Shown here piece by piece: positions 1-8,600 of a stretch of DNA of 64,000 bases (positions are counted from its first letter, which is position 1; every line of letters begins with the position of its first letter). The position numbers and the translations under genes are program-made. Below the pieces are notes generated by a model that was not told the DNA's origin, made no database searches, and was given only the letters and a program-made list of their open reading frames with translations. This DNA comes from JACPYM01 sp963699175 (GTDB lineage Bacteria; Acidobacteriota; Blastocatellia; RBC074): contig OY969418.1 of the NCBI GenBank assembly GCA_963699175.1, positions 5,518,001 to 5,582,000 of the forward strand, given 5' to 3'.

Positions 1-146
1 ATGAGCGCGCCATCGAAGCCGTCAAACGCATCAGCTTTGAACCCGCGCGTCTGGGCGAGCGGAGCATTGATGCGCGCGCCGAAATCGTCTTCAATTTCAA
101 ACTTAGCAAAATCAACGCGCGCGTGCGTAACGTAGTGGCGGAATGA
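1..146 (+). CDS. C-terminal fragment of a TonB-type C-terminal-domain protein
   Basis: The window opens inside a gene. Reading in the frame that ends at the TGA at 144-146 gives 47 residues with an AIEAVKRISFEPAR segment, a short basic turn and a final AEIVFNFKL beta strand. That arrangement matches the end of the TonB C-terminal fold (helix, then the last strand), where a partner periplasmic or outer-membrane protein is contacted. In acidobacteria such domains occur in TonB proper and in many exported proteins with a TonB-like tail, so the full architecture cannot be given. The next gene starts 18 nt downstream, so the two may be cotranscribed. Confidence 0.6.
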   Translation, partial: ERAIEAVKRISFEPARLGERSIDARAEIVFNFKLSKINARVRNVVAE

Positions 147-164
147 AAACGGGAAGGAGCAACG

Positions 165-1019
165 TTGCCGCTAAGACCAGCTCAATTCTCACGTCGCCGC
201 TTTCTTAAGCTCTCAGCCGCTTCGGCTGCGACGCTGGGGCTGGGCGGCTTAGGCTACGGCTTCGCTGTGCGCAAGCATGTTCAACTGGCGCGCGTCGAGG
301 TCAAGCTGGCCCACCTGCCCAATGAGTTCGACGGCCTGACGATCGCGCATCTGAGCGATCTGCATCTAGGCGTTTACACCAGCGCCGATTATCTGCGCCA
401 TTGTGTCGAACTGACGAATGCGCAGCAGCCTGACATAGTCGCGTTGACGGGCGACTACACCTACATTGAGCGGAAATATGTTGAACCTTGCGCCGACATC
501 CTGAGCGAGTTGCGCCCGCGCGTGGGCAGCTATGCCATCTTGGGCAATCACGATTATTATCAGGGCGCGGGACACACGGCGCGTGCGCTGCGACGTGTGA
601 AGATCAATATGTTGATTGACAAACGCGACCGTTTGGAAGCGCGCGGCGCCAAGCTCTCTTTGTTTGGTGTGGATGATTTGTATTACGGCGACACCGACGT
701 TGTGCGCTTACTGCGCGAAGTGCCGGAAGAGGAACCGCGCCTGGTGCTGGCGCACAATCCTGACTTCATCGAACAGTTTGCCAAACGAAATCAACACGTT
801 GACCTGATGATGTCCGGCCACACACACGGCGGCCAGATTCGTTTTCCGCTCGTTGGCGCGCCGCACATTGATTCGGCATACGGCCAACGATACGCGCGCG
901 GCTTGAACCGTTGCCGCGAAATGCAGATTTACACCACACGCGGCGTCGGCATGGTCGGCCTGCCGGTGCGTTTCGATTGCCCGCCTGAAGTAGTGCTGTA
1001 TACGTTGCGCCAAGCTTGA
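165..1019 (+). CDS. Exported calcineurin-like metallophosphoesterase (YkuE/LpxG-like)
   Basis: This 284-aa protein starts at a TTG preceded by a GGAAGGAG ribosome site. The N-terminus has a twin-arginine-type signal (SRRRFLKL followed by an Ala/Gly-rich hydrophobic stretch, residues about 9-35), so it is probably exported folded with its metals. All metallophosphoesterase motifs are visible in order: SDLHLG, TGDYTY, LGNHDYY, AHNP and SGHTHGG, which ligate a dinuclear metal centre. The length and motifs fit the YkuE/YaeI group. Some members (LpxG of Chlamydia) cleave UDP-2,3-diacylglucosamine in lipid A synthesis; that substrate is possible but not shown here. No lipid A genes lie nearby. Confidence 0.88.
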   Translation: MPLRPAQFSRRRFLKLSAASAATLGLGGLGYGFAVRKHVQLARVEVKLAHLPNEFDGLTIAHLSDLHLGVYTSADYLRHCVELTNAQQPDIVALTGDYTYIERKYVEPCADILSELRPRVGSYAILGNHDYYQGAGHTARALRRVKINMLIDKRDRLEARGAKLSLFGVDDLYYGDTDVVRLLREVPEEEPRLVLAHNPDFIEQFAKRNQHVDLMMSGHTHGGQIRFPLVGAPHIDSAYGQRYARGLNRCREMQIYTTRGVGMVGLPVRFDCPPEVVLYTLRQA

Positions 1020-1043
1020 AAACAGAGATTAGGGAATTAGCCA

Positions 1044-2243
1044 ATGGGATTACTGACGCTGAGTGAAGTTTACGAGGAAATCACCAGAGCCAACGCCGCC
1101 GAGAAGAAGCTGGCGGTGGCGGCCATCGTGACGACTTCCGGTTCGACGCCGCAGCGCACGGGGGCGAAGCTGCTGGTTTACGAAGATGGGCGGATGCTGG
1201 GCACGGTTGGCGGCGGCTGTGTCGAGGCCGATGTTTGGGCGGAGGCGCGCGAGGCATTACACGAGGATGCAGCGCGCCTGTGTTCTTTCACGCTGCGCGA
1301 CAATCCCGATGTGCCGCCGGATGAAGAGGGAATGGTCTGCGGTGGCGAAATGGAAGTCTTCATCGAGGTCTGGCAACAGCGATTTCAATCATCGTTGACC
1401 GCCGAACAGATTGCTGCGTTGCTCGCCGGAGCCCGCAGCGAAGGTCGCTCGCTCGCGTTGGTCTCATTGATGAAGCAAAGCGAGAAGCCTGCGGACAGAA
1501 CGCCGCACTTGATTGTGGATGAAAGCGGCAAGCTGTTGGGCGGGACGTTGGGCGAGGCAGAACTGAACGAACTGGCCGCGCGCCAGGCGGTGGCATTGAT
1601 TGGCGATGAGCGGGCCGAAATTGTGGTCACCCGGCTCGACGAATTGAATGCCAGGGCAGGAAAAGAATTTGATTTGGAAGACGTGAAGCAGCGCGTCAGC
1701 AGTGTGCGGCTGCTTTTTGAAATCGCCCGCCCGCCGTTGGAGTTGGTGATTTGCGGCGGCGGCCATGTGGGGCAGGCGGTGGCGAAGGTGGCGCGCCTGA
1801 TGGATTTCAATGTCACAGTGATTGATGACCGTGCCGAATTCGCTTCGCGTGAGAAGTTCCCGGATGAGAAGGTGCGGTTGCTCGCGCAAGATTTTCTTGA
1901 AGCTTTGCAATCACTCAAACTCACCCCGGCCTCGCACGTGGTGATCGTCACGCGCGGCCACCGGCACGATGAAATCTGTTTGGAAGCAGTGATTGACAAA
2001 CCGGCGCGTTACATCGGGATGATCGGCAGTCGCCGCCGCACGACGACGATTCGTGAACGCTTGAAGCGCGCCGGTGTTGCGCCGGAATTTTTGCGCCGGG
2101 TGCACGCGCCCATCGGGTTAGACATTGGTGCGCTGACGCCCGAAGAGATTGCGCTGGCGATTATGTCAGAGATCGTGTTGGTGCGGCGCGGTGGCACGGG
2201 CGTCCCGAAAAGCCACGAAGGGCCGATGGCGCGCGCTCGTTAG
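1044..2243 (+). CDS. xdhC: XdhC/CoxI family molybdenum cofactor-insertion protein
   Basis: A 399-aa protein with the two XdhC domains. The N-terminal XdhC/CoxI part has VTTSGSTPQRTGAK and a GTVGGGCVEA motif near residues 25-60. The C-terminal Rossmann part has an ICGGGHVGQAVAKVA nucleotide loop near residue 235 and the family hallmark GMIGSRRR near residue 325. XdhC proteins bind molybdenum cofactor and help load its sulfurated form into xanthine dehydrogenase-type hydroxylases. No hydroxylase subunit gene is present in the window, so the client enzyme is unknown. It starts 24 nt after the phosphoesterase gene with an AGGGA ribosome site, so cotranscription is likely. Confidence 0.9.
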   Translation: MGLLTLSEVYEEITRANAAEKKLAVAAIVTTSGSTPQRTGAKLLVYEDGRMLGTVGGGCVEADVWAEAREALHEDAARLCSFTLRDNPDVPPDEEGMVCGGEMEVFIEVWQQRFQSSLTAEQIAALLAGARSEGRSLALVSLMKQSEKPADRTPHLIVDESGKLLGGTLGEAELNELAARQAVALIGDERAEIVVTRLDELNARAGKEFDLEDVKQRVSSVRLLFEIARPPLELVICGGGHVGQAVAKVARLMDFNVTVIDDRAEFASREKFPDEKVRLLAQDFLEALQSLKLTPASHVVIVTRGHRHDEICLEAVIDKPARYIGMIGSRRRTTTIRERLKRAGVAPEFLRRVHAPIGLDIGALTPEEIALAIMSEIVLVRRGGTGVPKSHEGPMARAR

Positions 2244-2361
2244 CGCAGCCAGGCGCAAGGCCGCCAGATGAGCGCCGAATAAGTTTGAACTGGCAACACC
2301 GTTTTTTTTCGGTTAGTATTAGCGCCAGTTAGACCTGGCTGTTATAAGGTCACTAAAGGCT

Positions 2362-2387
2362 AACAACAACTAACAACAAACAATAAT
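2362..2387 (+). promoter_or_regulatory. A-rich (ARN)n tract in the hfq leader
   Basis: Just upstream of the hfq ribosome site (GAGAGGGG at 2394-2401) lies (AAC)3-T-(AAC)2-AAA-C-(AAT)2, that is eight A-R-N triplets almost back to back. Repeats of this kind are the known ligand of the Hfq distal face in Gram-negative bacteria, and E. coli Hfq represses its own translation by binding its leader. I infer an autoregulatory Hfq site here. The pattern is visible; the binding is not proven. Confidence 0.45.
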
Positions 2388-2412
2388 TTTTCAGAGAGGG
2401 GCGATTCGGGAA

Positions 2413-2739
2413 ATGGAAAATCAACAGAACAGTCAAAACGTTCAAGATGGCTTCCTCAACACTCTCCGTCGGGATCGTATCAATGTGACGATCTACTTAA
2501 TCGGCGGTGTCAAACTGACCGGCAAGATTCGCAGCTTCGATAAATTCTCCGTGGTTTTGGAGTCGGGGAATCTGGAGCAGTTGATCTTCAAACACGCTAT
2601 TTCAACGATCTCGGTGCCGCGCGGGAGTATGACTCACCCCCGCGTCGAGCATCATCAACAGGCCTCTTCGGTACCACCACCACCACCACCCGCTGCCGCG
2701 CCTGCGCCAACGGGCGGCGCTGTACCGGCGGGTGATTAG
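2413..2739 (+). CDS. hfq: RNA chaperone Hfq with a proline-rich tail
   Basis: A 108-aa protein. Residues 5-70 are the Sm fold: NTLRRDRINVTIYLI and GGVKLTGKIRSFDKF form Sm1, and the Sm2 motif reads FKHAISTISVP, where most Hfq proteins have YKHA, so the proximal-face aromatic is Phe59. Lys60 and His61 are retained. Residues 71-108 are a low-complexity tail with two His, a run of Pro and Ala/Pro repeats, presumably disordered. Hfq hexamers pair small RNAs with mRNAs. The gene is followed by tmk and holB. The leader has an ARN-rich tract and the 3' side a large hairpin. Confidence 0.95.
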   Translation: MENQQNSQNVQDGFLNTLRRDRINVTIYLIGGVKLTGKIRSFDKFSVVLESGNLEQLIFKHAISTISVPRGSMTHPRVEHHQQASSVPPPPPPAAAPAPTGGAVPAGD

Positions 2740-2754
2740 ACTTGCTGCTTCAAC

Positions 2755-2798
2755 GCGCGCGCTTCGTTCAGCCGTGCCGGTCTGAACGAAGCGCGCGC
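2755..2798 (+). terminator. Perfect 17-bp hairpin between hfq and tmk
   Basis: Arms at 2755-2771 and 2782-2798 are exact reverse complements (17 bp) around the 10-nt loop CCGTGCCGGT. The stem would be very stable, but no T-run follows, so it is not a classical intrinsic terminator. It may terminate with help, protect the 3' end of hfq mRNA, or be a palindromic repeat element. It ends 13 nt before the tmk ATG and covers the place where a ribosome site would lie. Confidence 0.45.
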
Positions 2799-2811
2799 TC
2801 TGCGCCATTCC

Positions 2812-3447
2812 ATGCAACGCGGCAAGTTCATCACCTTTGAAGGCATAGACGGTTGCGGCAAGACGACGCAACTGAAGCTGCTGGTAGATCTCTTAGCAGT
2901 GCGTGGCCTCCTCTTTATTTCCACCCGAGAACCTGGCGGCACGCCGACCGGTGAGCGCATCCGCGCCGTGTTGCTGGACGTGTCGGACGAGCGCGTGGAG
3001 CCGCTGACAGAGCTTTTGCTCTACGCGGCAGACCGCGCGCAACACGTGCGGCAAGTCATCCTCCCGGCGCTCGAATCAGGTCAGCTCGTTTTGAGCGACC
3101 GGTTTTACGACGCGACGACCGTTTATCAAGGCTACACGCGCGGCTTCGATTTGAAGCTGGTCAATGAACTGAATCAACTCGCCACCTGCGGGCTGAAACC
3201 GGATTTGACGTTGCTCTTCGATCTGGAAGTCGAGCAAGCCTTGAACCGGACGCACAAACGCGGCGCCGAAGCCCGCGGGCCGGATCGCTTGGACAGCGAG
3301 CCGCTGGAATTTCATCGCCGTGTCCGGCAAGCCTATCTCGAAATTGCCGCGCAAGAGCCTGAACGCTTCCGCATCATTCCTGCCGTTGGCTCAGTTGAAG
3401 AAACGTTCAAGCTAATGCTCAAAGAACTGCAAAGCCTCTTTGAGTGA
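2812..3447 (+). CDS. tmk: Thymidylate kinase
   Basis: A 211-aa protein of normal Tmk length. It has the P-loop FEGIDGCGKTTQ at residues 7-18, the TREPGGTP segment that holds dTMP, the SDRFYDATTVYQGYTRG stretch containing the DR(Y/F) motif, and a basic LID region near residue 150. It phosphorylates dTMP to dTDP in the cytosol, an essential step for DNA synthesis. The start is the ATG 13 nt after a strong hairpin and no clear ribosome site precedes it, so translation may depend on the RNA structure. It is followed 27 nt later by holB, a common pairing in bacteria. Confidence 0.95.
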   Translation: MQRGKFITFEGIDGCGKTTQLKLLVDLLAVRGLLFISTREPGGTPTGERIRAVLLDVSDERVEPLTELLLYAADRAQHVRQVILPALESGQLVLSDRFYDATTVYQGYTRGFDLKLVNELNQLATCGLKPDLTLLFDLEVEQALNRTHKRGAEARGPDRLDSEPLEFHRRVRQAYLEIAAQEPERFRIIPAVGSVEETFKLMLKELQSLFE

Positions 3448-3474
3448 TCGTCCGTCAAACTTAACACCGCGACT

Positions 3475-4491
3475 ATGTCTTTCGCCAAACTCGTCGGCAA
3501 CGAACGCAACAAAGCCATTTTGCAACGTCTGTTGTTGCGCGGGCGTGTCTCGGCGACGCTGCTTTTTGCCGGGCCAGACGGCGTGGGCAAACGGCAATTC
3601 GCCTTGACGATGGCGAAAGCGCTCAACTGCGAGCGCCCCAGCATTGACGAAGCTCAAGCCAAGTATGACTGCTGCGATGAATGCCCGGTCTGCCGCCGTA
3701 TTGAGGATGGCAGTTACGGTGACGTGCTGACGATTAAGCCGGATGGGCAATTTATCAAGATTGCGCAGACCCGCCAGCTTACCGACGAAGTTTATTACTG
3801 CCCGCGCGAAGGCAAGCAGCGTTTTTTCCTGATTGACGAAGCCGAGCGGTTGCGGGACGAGGCGGCCAATTCGTTACTCAAAACGCTGGAAGAGCCGCCG
3901 CCGACCTCGACGATGATTTTGCTTACCGCACGCCCCAACGCGCTCCTGCAAACAATCCGTTCGCGCGCGCAACGGCTCAGCTTCGCGCCGCTCAAGCTGG
4001 CAGAGATGGAACAGTATCTGACGACCAGCTTTCGCCGCCCGCAGCCAGACACACTCTTACTGGCGCGCTTGACCGAAGGGCGCATTGGGCAGGCGACGGC
4101 GGTTGATTTGTCGGTTTATCGGCAGGAGCGGAGTGTGTTGATCAACCTGCTTGAACTGTTGGCGCGCGGCGATAACCGCTATCGCTTGCTCAAGGCGGCG
4201 GAATACCTGGGCAAGAAAGAGCGCGAGGAATTTGAGCAGGAGTTGAACTTGCTCAGCCGGTTACTGCGCGATCTGTTTCTGCTGGCCGCAGGCAGCGCGC
4301 GCGAACAGATTGTCAATGTTGACGTAGCCGAAAATCTTGAGCAGTTGGCGGCGCGCATTGGCGTAGAGAAGTTGATGAATTGGGCGAAAAGTTTTGACGA
4401 GTTGCGTGCTAACTTGCGCATCAACATCAATCGCCAACTGGCAACGGAGGCCGTATTGCTCAGCTTGACCGATGCGCCCAGCCTTCGTTGA
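3475..4491 (+). CDS. holB: DNA polymerase III delta prime subunit
   Basis: A 338-aa clamp-loader AAA+ protein. The N-terminus has a P-loop (AGPDGVGKRQ) near residue 35, a zinc module with four cysteines (CCDECPVC) near residue 65, the Walker B-like LIDEAERL followed by ANSLLKTLEEPP, and the sensor/arginine-finger SRA segment (TIRSRAQRL). The remaining helical region fits the collar domain. It works with DnaX and delta to load the beta clamp. The position right after tmk is the usual one. Unlike E. coli delta prime, the P-loop here looks complete. Confidence 0.9.
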   Translation: MSFAKLVGNERNKAILQRLLLRGRVSATLLFAGPDGVGKRQFALTMAKALNCERPSIDEAQAKYDCCDECPVCRRIEDGSYGDVLTIKPDGQFIKIAQTRQLTDEVYYCPREGKQRFFLIDEAERLRDEAANSLLKTLEEPPPTSTMILLTARPNALLQTIRSRAQRLSFAPLKLAEMEQYLTTSFRRPQPDTLLLARLTEGRIGQATAVDLSVYRQERSVLINLLELLARGDNRYRLLKAAEYLGKKEREEFEQELNLLSRLLRDLFLLAAGSAREQIVNVDVAENLEQLAARIGVEKLMNWAKSFDELRANLRININRQLATEAVLLSLTDAPSLR

Positions 4492-4552
4492 TGCGCACGC
4501 CCATGCTGTATTGCGTGGCGCAGTCTTCAGCGATTAGCGCGCGTTCGACTTG

Positions 4553-4577
4553 GCCGCCAGAGCGGTTTTCTGGCGGC
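4553..4577 (+). terminator. 9-bp hairpin downstream of holB
   Basis: GCCGCCAGA at 4553-4561 is exactly complementary to TCTGGCGGC at 4569-4577 with a 7-nt loop. It lies between holB and the promoter of the SIR2 block. There is no T-run, so termination is only a possibility. The hairpin marks a plausible boundary between the housekeeping operon and the accessory block. Confidence 0.35.
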
Positions 4578-4609
4578 TGGAAGCATTTGCCCACTTAGGG
4601 CCAGAATCC

Positions 4610-4638
4610 TTTACACGCTACAGGTGAGGACGTAGAAT
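4610..4638 (+). promoter_or_regulatory. Sigma-70-type promoter of the SIR2/STAND operon
   Basis: TTTACA at 4610-4615, a 17-nt spacer, then TAGAAT at 4633-4638 is a near-consensus promoter. Transcription would begin near 4645 and give a leader of about 97 nt before the ATG at 4742. This also rules out the longer reading that would begin at 4637 inside the -10 box. Confidence 0.6.
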
Positions 4639-4741
4639 GCCGCGCGCTGATGATTCAGCCGGGATTTCAGCCCTTTGCTCAGTATCAGTACCGATAACCA
4701 TCCGGCACTCTCGTCCGATAAACCAGATTTCGGAGAGCATT

Positions 4742-5692
4742 ATGATAGAGATAGAGCCTCCCTACGGTGAAATTGCCGAGTTGCTTTGCGAAGGCCAGGT
4801 AGTGCCATTCCTGGGCGCGGGCGTTAATCTCGGCACGCGCCAGCCAGGCGCAGTCTGGACCGAAGACTCCGAGGGGTTTCTGCCGACCGGCGCGGAACTC
4901 TCGCGCTTCCTGGCGCGGCAGAGCAACTTCCCCTCGAAAGACGAGCACGACTTGGTCGATCTGGCGAAAGTCGCTTCCTACTTCGTCGAGGCCACCGCGC
5001 GCCGCAGCTTGCGCAAGCACTTGCGCAGAATCCTCGACCAGGAATTCGCCCCCTGCGAGATTCACCGCTACCTCGCCGCGGTTCCCGCGCCCTTGCTGAT
5101 CGTCACCACCAACTACGACACACTGACCGAACAAGCCTTCAAGGATGCGGGGCGTCCCTACGACCTGGTGATTCATCCGACCGATCGCAAGGACGTGCAG
5201 GCGTCGGTCTTGTGGTGGGAGCATCAGGCCACGGAACCGAAGGCCTTGCCGCCCAACCAACTGATCATTGATCTGAAGAAGCGGACGGTGATCTACAAAA
5301 TGCACGGCTCAGTAGATCGTTTGCAGGGCAAGTGGGACAGCTATGTGATCACCGAAGAGGATTATGTGGATTTCCTGTCGCGCATGACCGGGCAAATGGC
5401 GGTGCCGGCGCAGTTCATGCGCCACTTCAGCGCCCGCCACTTTCTCTTCCTCGGTTACGGATTGCGCGACTGGAACCTACGCGTCGTGCTCAAAAATCTG
5501 AAAACCGCCCGCCCCAGCCTCGAGTCCGACGATGGCGCTGATGACGAGGATTTGCGTTCATGGGCGATTCAATATCACCCGTCCAGCCTGGAAGAGAAGT
5601 TATGGAACGCGCGCCACATCGAGATTTATGACGTGGAAATCAATGAATTCGTGCGGCGCTTGCTTGCACAAAAAGCCAGCTCCGGAGGGTAG
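4742..5692 (+). CDS. SIR2-family NADase-like protein, probable effector
   Basis: 316 aa from the ATG at 4742, chosen because TTCGGAGAG precedes it and the promoter lies between it and the earlier in-frame ATG. The SIR2 fold is complete: the GAGVN nucleotide loop at residues 25-29, TTNYD with Asn124 and Asp126, KMHGS with the presumed catalytic His188, and FLGYGLRDWN near residues 236-245, the C-terminal signature of the SIR2_2 group. Members of this group in phage defence (ThsA, DSR, Avs5-type) cleave NAD+. No signal peptide or membrane segment is seen, so it should be cytosolic. The stop lies 2 nt before the STAND NTPase gene, so the two are made together. An NAD+-depleting effector controlled by the STAND partner is inferred. 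Confidence 0.85.
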   Translation: MIEIEPPYGEIAELLCEGQVVPFLGAGVNLGTRQPGAVWTEDSEGFLPTGAELSRFLARQSNFPSKDEHDLVDLAKVASYFVEATARRSLRKHLRRILDQEFAPCEIHRYLAAVPAPLLIVTTNYDTLTEQAFKDAGRPYDLVIHPTDRKDVQASVLWWEHQATEPKALPPNQLIIDLKKRTVIYKMHGSVDRLQGKWDSYVITEEDYVDFLSRMTGQMAVPAQFMRHFSARHFLFLGYGLRDWNLRVVLKNLKTARPSLESDDGADDEDLRSWAIQYHPSSLEEKLWNARHIEIYDVEINEFVRRLLAQKASSGG

Positions 5693-5694
5693 TC

Positions 5695-8600
5695 ATGAAC
5701 GATCTGGTGGCCGACTTTTGTCCCTACAAAGGATTGCAGCCTTACACAGAGGCGGATCGCGCCTATTTCTTTGGCCGCGAACGTGATCGGGAAATCATCA
5801 TCTCGAATCTTTATGCCGCGCCGCTGACCGTGCTTTACGGCGCTAGTGGGGTCGGCAAGAGTTCCATCCTGCTGGCGGGTGTCGTGCCGGAACTGAGAGA
5901 AACGCCGCGTGTGGCCGTGGTCGTCTTTCGCGAGTGGCAGGACGCCGAATTCAAAGCGTCGCTAGTGCGGGCCGTGCAGGCGGAACTGGCCCGCAGTGCA
6001 GGAAAGGAACTGGCGGTAGACCCGCAACTCCCGTTCGACGAATTTCTGGCGCAATCCGCAGGAGCCTTGCGCGGCCAACTGTTCTTTATCTTTGACCAAT
6101 TCGAAGAGTATTTTCTTTATCACCCGCCGTCACAGTTGGAAGAAAACTTCGACGCGGAGTTGGCGCGGACGATCAACCGCCAGGAAATCCGCGCCAACTT
6201 CATGCTTTCAATGCGCGAGGACGGGCTGAGCCGTCTGGATCGCTTTCAAGGCCGCATTCCCAATCTCTTGGGCAACCTGCTGCGGCTCGACCACCTCGAC
6301 CGCCAGGCCGCCGAGGATGCCATCCGCCTGCCGCTGGCGGAATACAACCGCCATTTGCCCGCCAGTCAAGCGCCCGTGAGCATAGAAGACGGCCTGGTCG
6401 AAGTACTGCTCGAAGAAGTGAAGACCGGCAAAGTCGCGCTCGATCAAGCGCGGCAAGGAATGGTAGCCGCACCGCCCGGTGGCGCGCCGGGCGAGGCGCG
6501 CATTGAGACGCCCTTTTTGCAGATGGTGCTCACGCGGCTATGGCGCGAAGAAACCTCCGCTGGGTCGCGGCGGCTCCAATTCAGCACCCTGACTAGGCTG
6601 GGTGGCACTGAGAGCATTGCGCGCACGCATCTGGATGAGAAGATGAAACATTTGAATGCGGACGAGCGCACGGTGGCGGCCAGCCTTTTTCGCTACTTGG
6701 TCACGCCGGATGGCCGGAAGATCGCGCAAGACCCCGGCGCGCTCGCGGCCTGGGCCGAAGTCCCGGAGCCGCAAGCCCGGGCGGTGCTGGGACGATTGAG
6801 CGCCGATATGCGCATTCTGCGGGTCATCAGCGCGGCCGGCCAGGCCGCGCGTTACGAGATTTTCCACGATACGCTGGCGCCAGCCATCCTTGATTGGCGG
6901 GCGCGTTACGTGCAGGAACAGGAACGTGCGGAGGCCGCGCAGCAATTGGCTGGCGTAAGACGCCGGTTTTACCGGCGTCTGGCTTTGGTGGGCCTAATTG
7001 GAGTGTTGTTAGTTGTCGTGGTAATCGTCCTGATTGCTCTGGTGTTCTCAGCCTACCGTCAACAGAAAGAAAGTCAGTCACGCGAATGGGTTGTAATGGC
7101 TACCTCGCAGTTGCTGGTGAACCCTGAGCAAAGCCTCCGGCTGAGCCAGCAAGCCGTTGAGGCTTCCCTGAATAATCAGGCTTTGGTTGTGCTCCGCCAA
7201 TCCTTGCTGGAATCGCGTGTGCGCGTCGTGCTGCGCGGGCATACTGATAAGGTTGCCAGCGCTGCTTTCAGTCCGGATGGCACACTGCTGGCGACCGCGG
7301 GTGCGGACGGCACCGCCCGTATTTGGGAAGCCGCTACTGGCCGTGAGCTTGCCAGCTTAGCTGAACACCACGTACCGGCGAGCGATGATACCCTTACTTC
7401 CGAATTGAGTAGTGTGGCTTTTAGTCCGGACGGCCGGTTCCTGGTGACGACAGTCAAGGACAACGCGCACAACGCTGCTTGTATCTGGGAACTGGCTACC
7501 AAACGCTTGGCGGTTGCGCCGCTCAAACACCCTGACGAATTGCGTAGCGCGAGTTTCAGTGCGGATGGCAAACGCGTGATTACGGCCAGCAGCGCCTTCA
7601 TCCAAATCTGGGACAGCGCCACAGGCGAAAGTCTCGGCAAATGGAACGGGCTGACCGAAGCGTTATTCAGCGCGGCTTTCAGTGCGGATGGCAAGTGGTT
7701 GATCACCGCTGGTGAAGATGGCAAAGCGCGCATCTGGGATGCCGCTACGCATCGTCTGAAGACTGAGTTGGTAGGGCATCAGGGCTATGTGTGGAGCGCC
7801 GCTTTCAGTTCCGATGGCAAATGGGCTGTCACGGGCGGCGATGATCGCACTGCGCGGGTGTGGGAGGCCGGCACGGGTCGTCTGTTGGCCGAGTTACGCG
7901 GACACACCGGTCGGGTCAACACTGCGGTGTTCAGCGCGAACGGGCATTTTGTCGTGACCGCTAGCGATGATGACACTGCGCTGTTGTGGGAAACCGCCAC
8001 TTGGAGCAACATTGCCAGACTGCGCGGCCATACCGGAAAGGTGAGCAGTGCGGCCTTCAGTCCCGATGGCCGCTTGGTCGTGACAGCCAGTCAGGACAAC
8101 ACGGCGCGGCTCTGGGACATTAGCGCCGAGTGCGGCAAGCTAGAATTTGCCGGGCACGGCGACCAGGTATTGGGCGCAGTCTTCAGTCCGGATGGGAAAC
8201 TAGTTGTCACTGCCGGCGCGGACAATACCGCGCGCGTTTGGGAATCCGCCACGGGCAGCCAGATCGCGCAATTGACGGGGCACTCCGATTGGGTGAAGAG
8301 CGCGGCCTTCAGCCCTGATGGCAAGCGCATCGTGACCGCCAGCGATGATAAATCGGTTCGTTTTTGGGATGCCGTTACAGGGCAACCGATGGGTGAAAAG
8401 CTCGCCCGCAAGGCTGGGTTGAAAGCGGCCGTCTTCAGCCCTGATGGTAAACTGGTGGCAATGGCGAGCGGTACGACAGCGCAACTCTGGGAGGCCGCCA
8501 CAGGTCAGGTGCAAGAGTTGGAGGGCCATCAAGGCTCGGTCTATAGCGTGGCGTTCAGCCCTGACGGCAAACTGCTGATCACCGCCAGCCTGGATAAAAC

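Noticed and set aside
4637..4741. Longer N-terminus for the SIR2 protein from an ATG at 4637
   Set aside because: That ATG lies in the -10 box of the promoter at 4610-4638, and the added residues do not look like a SIR2 N-terminus; the ATG at 4742 has a ribosome site.
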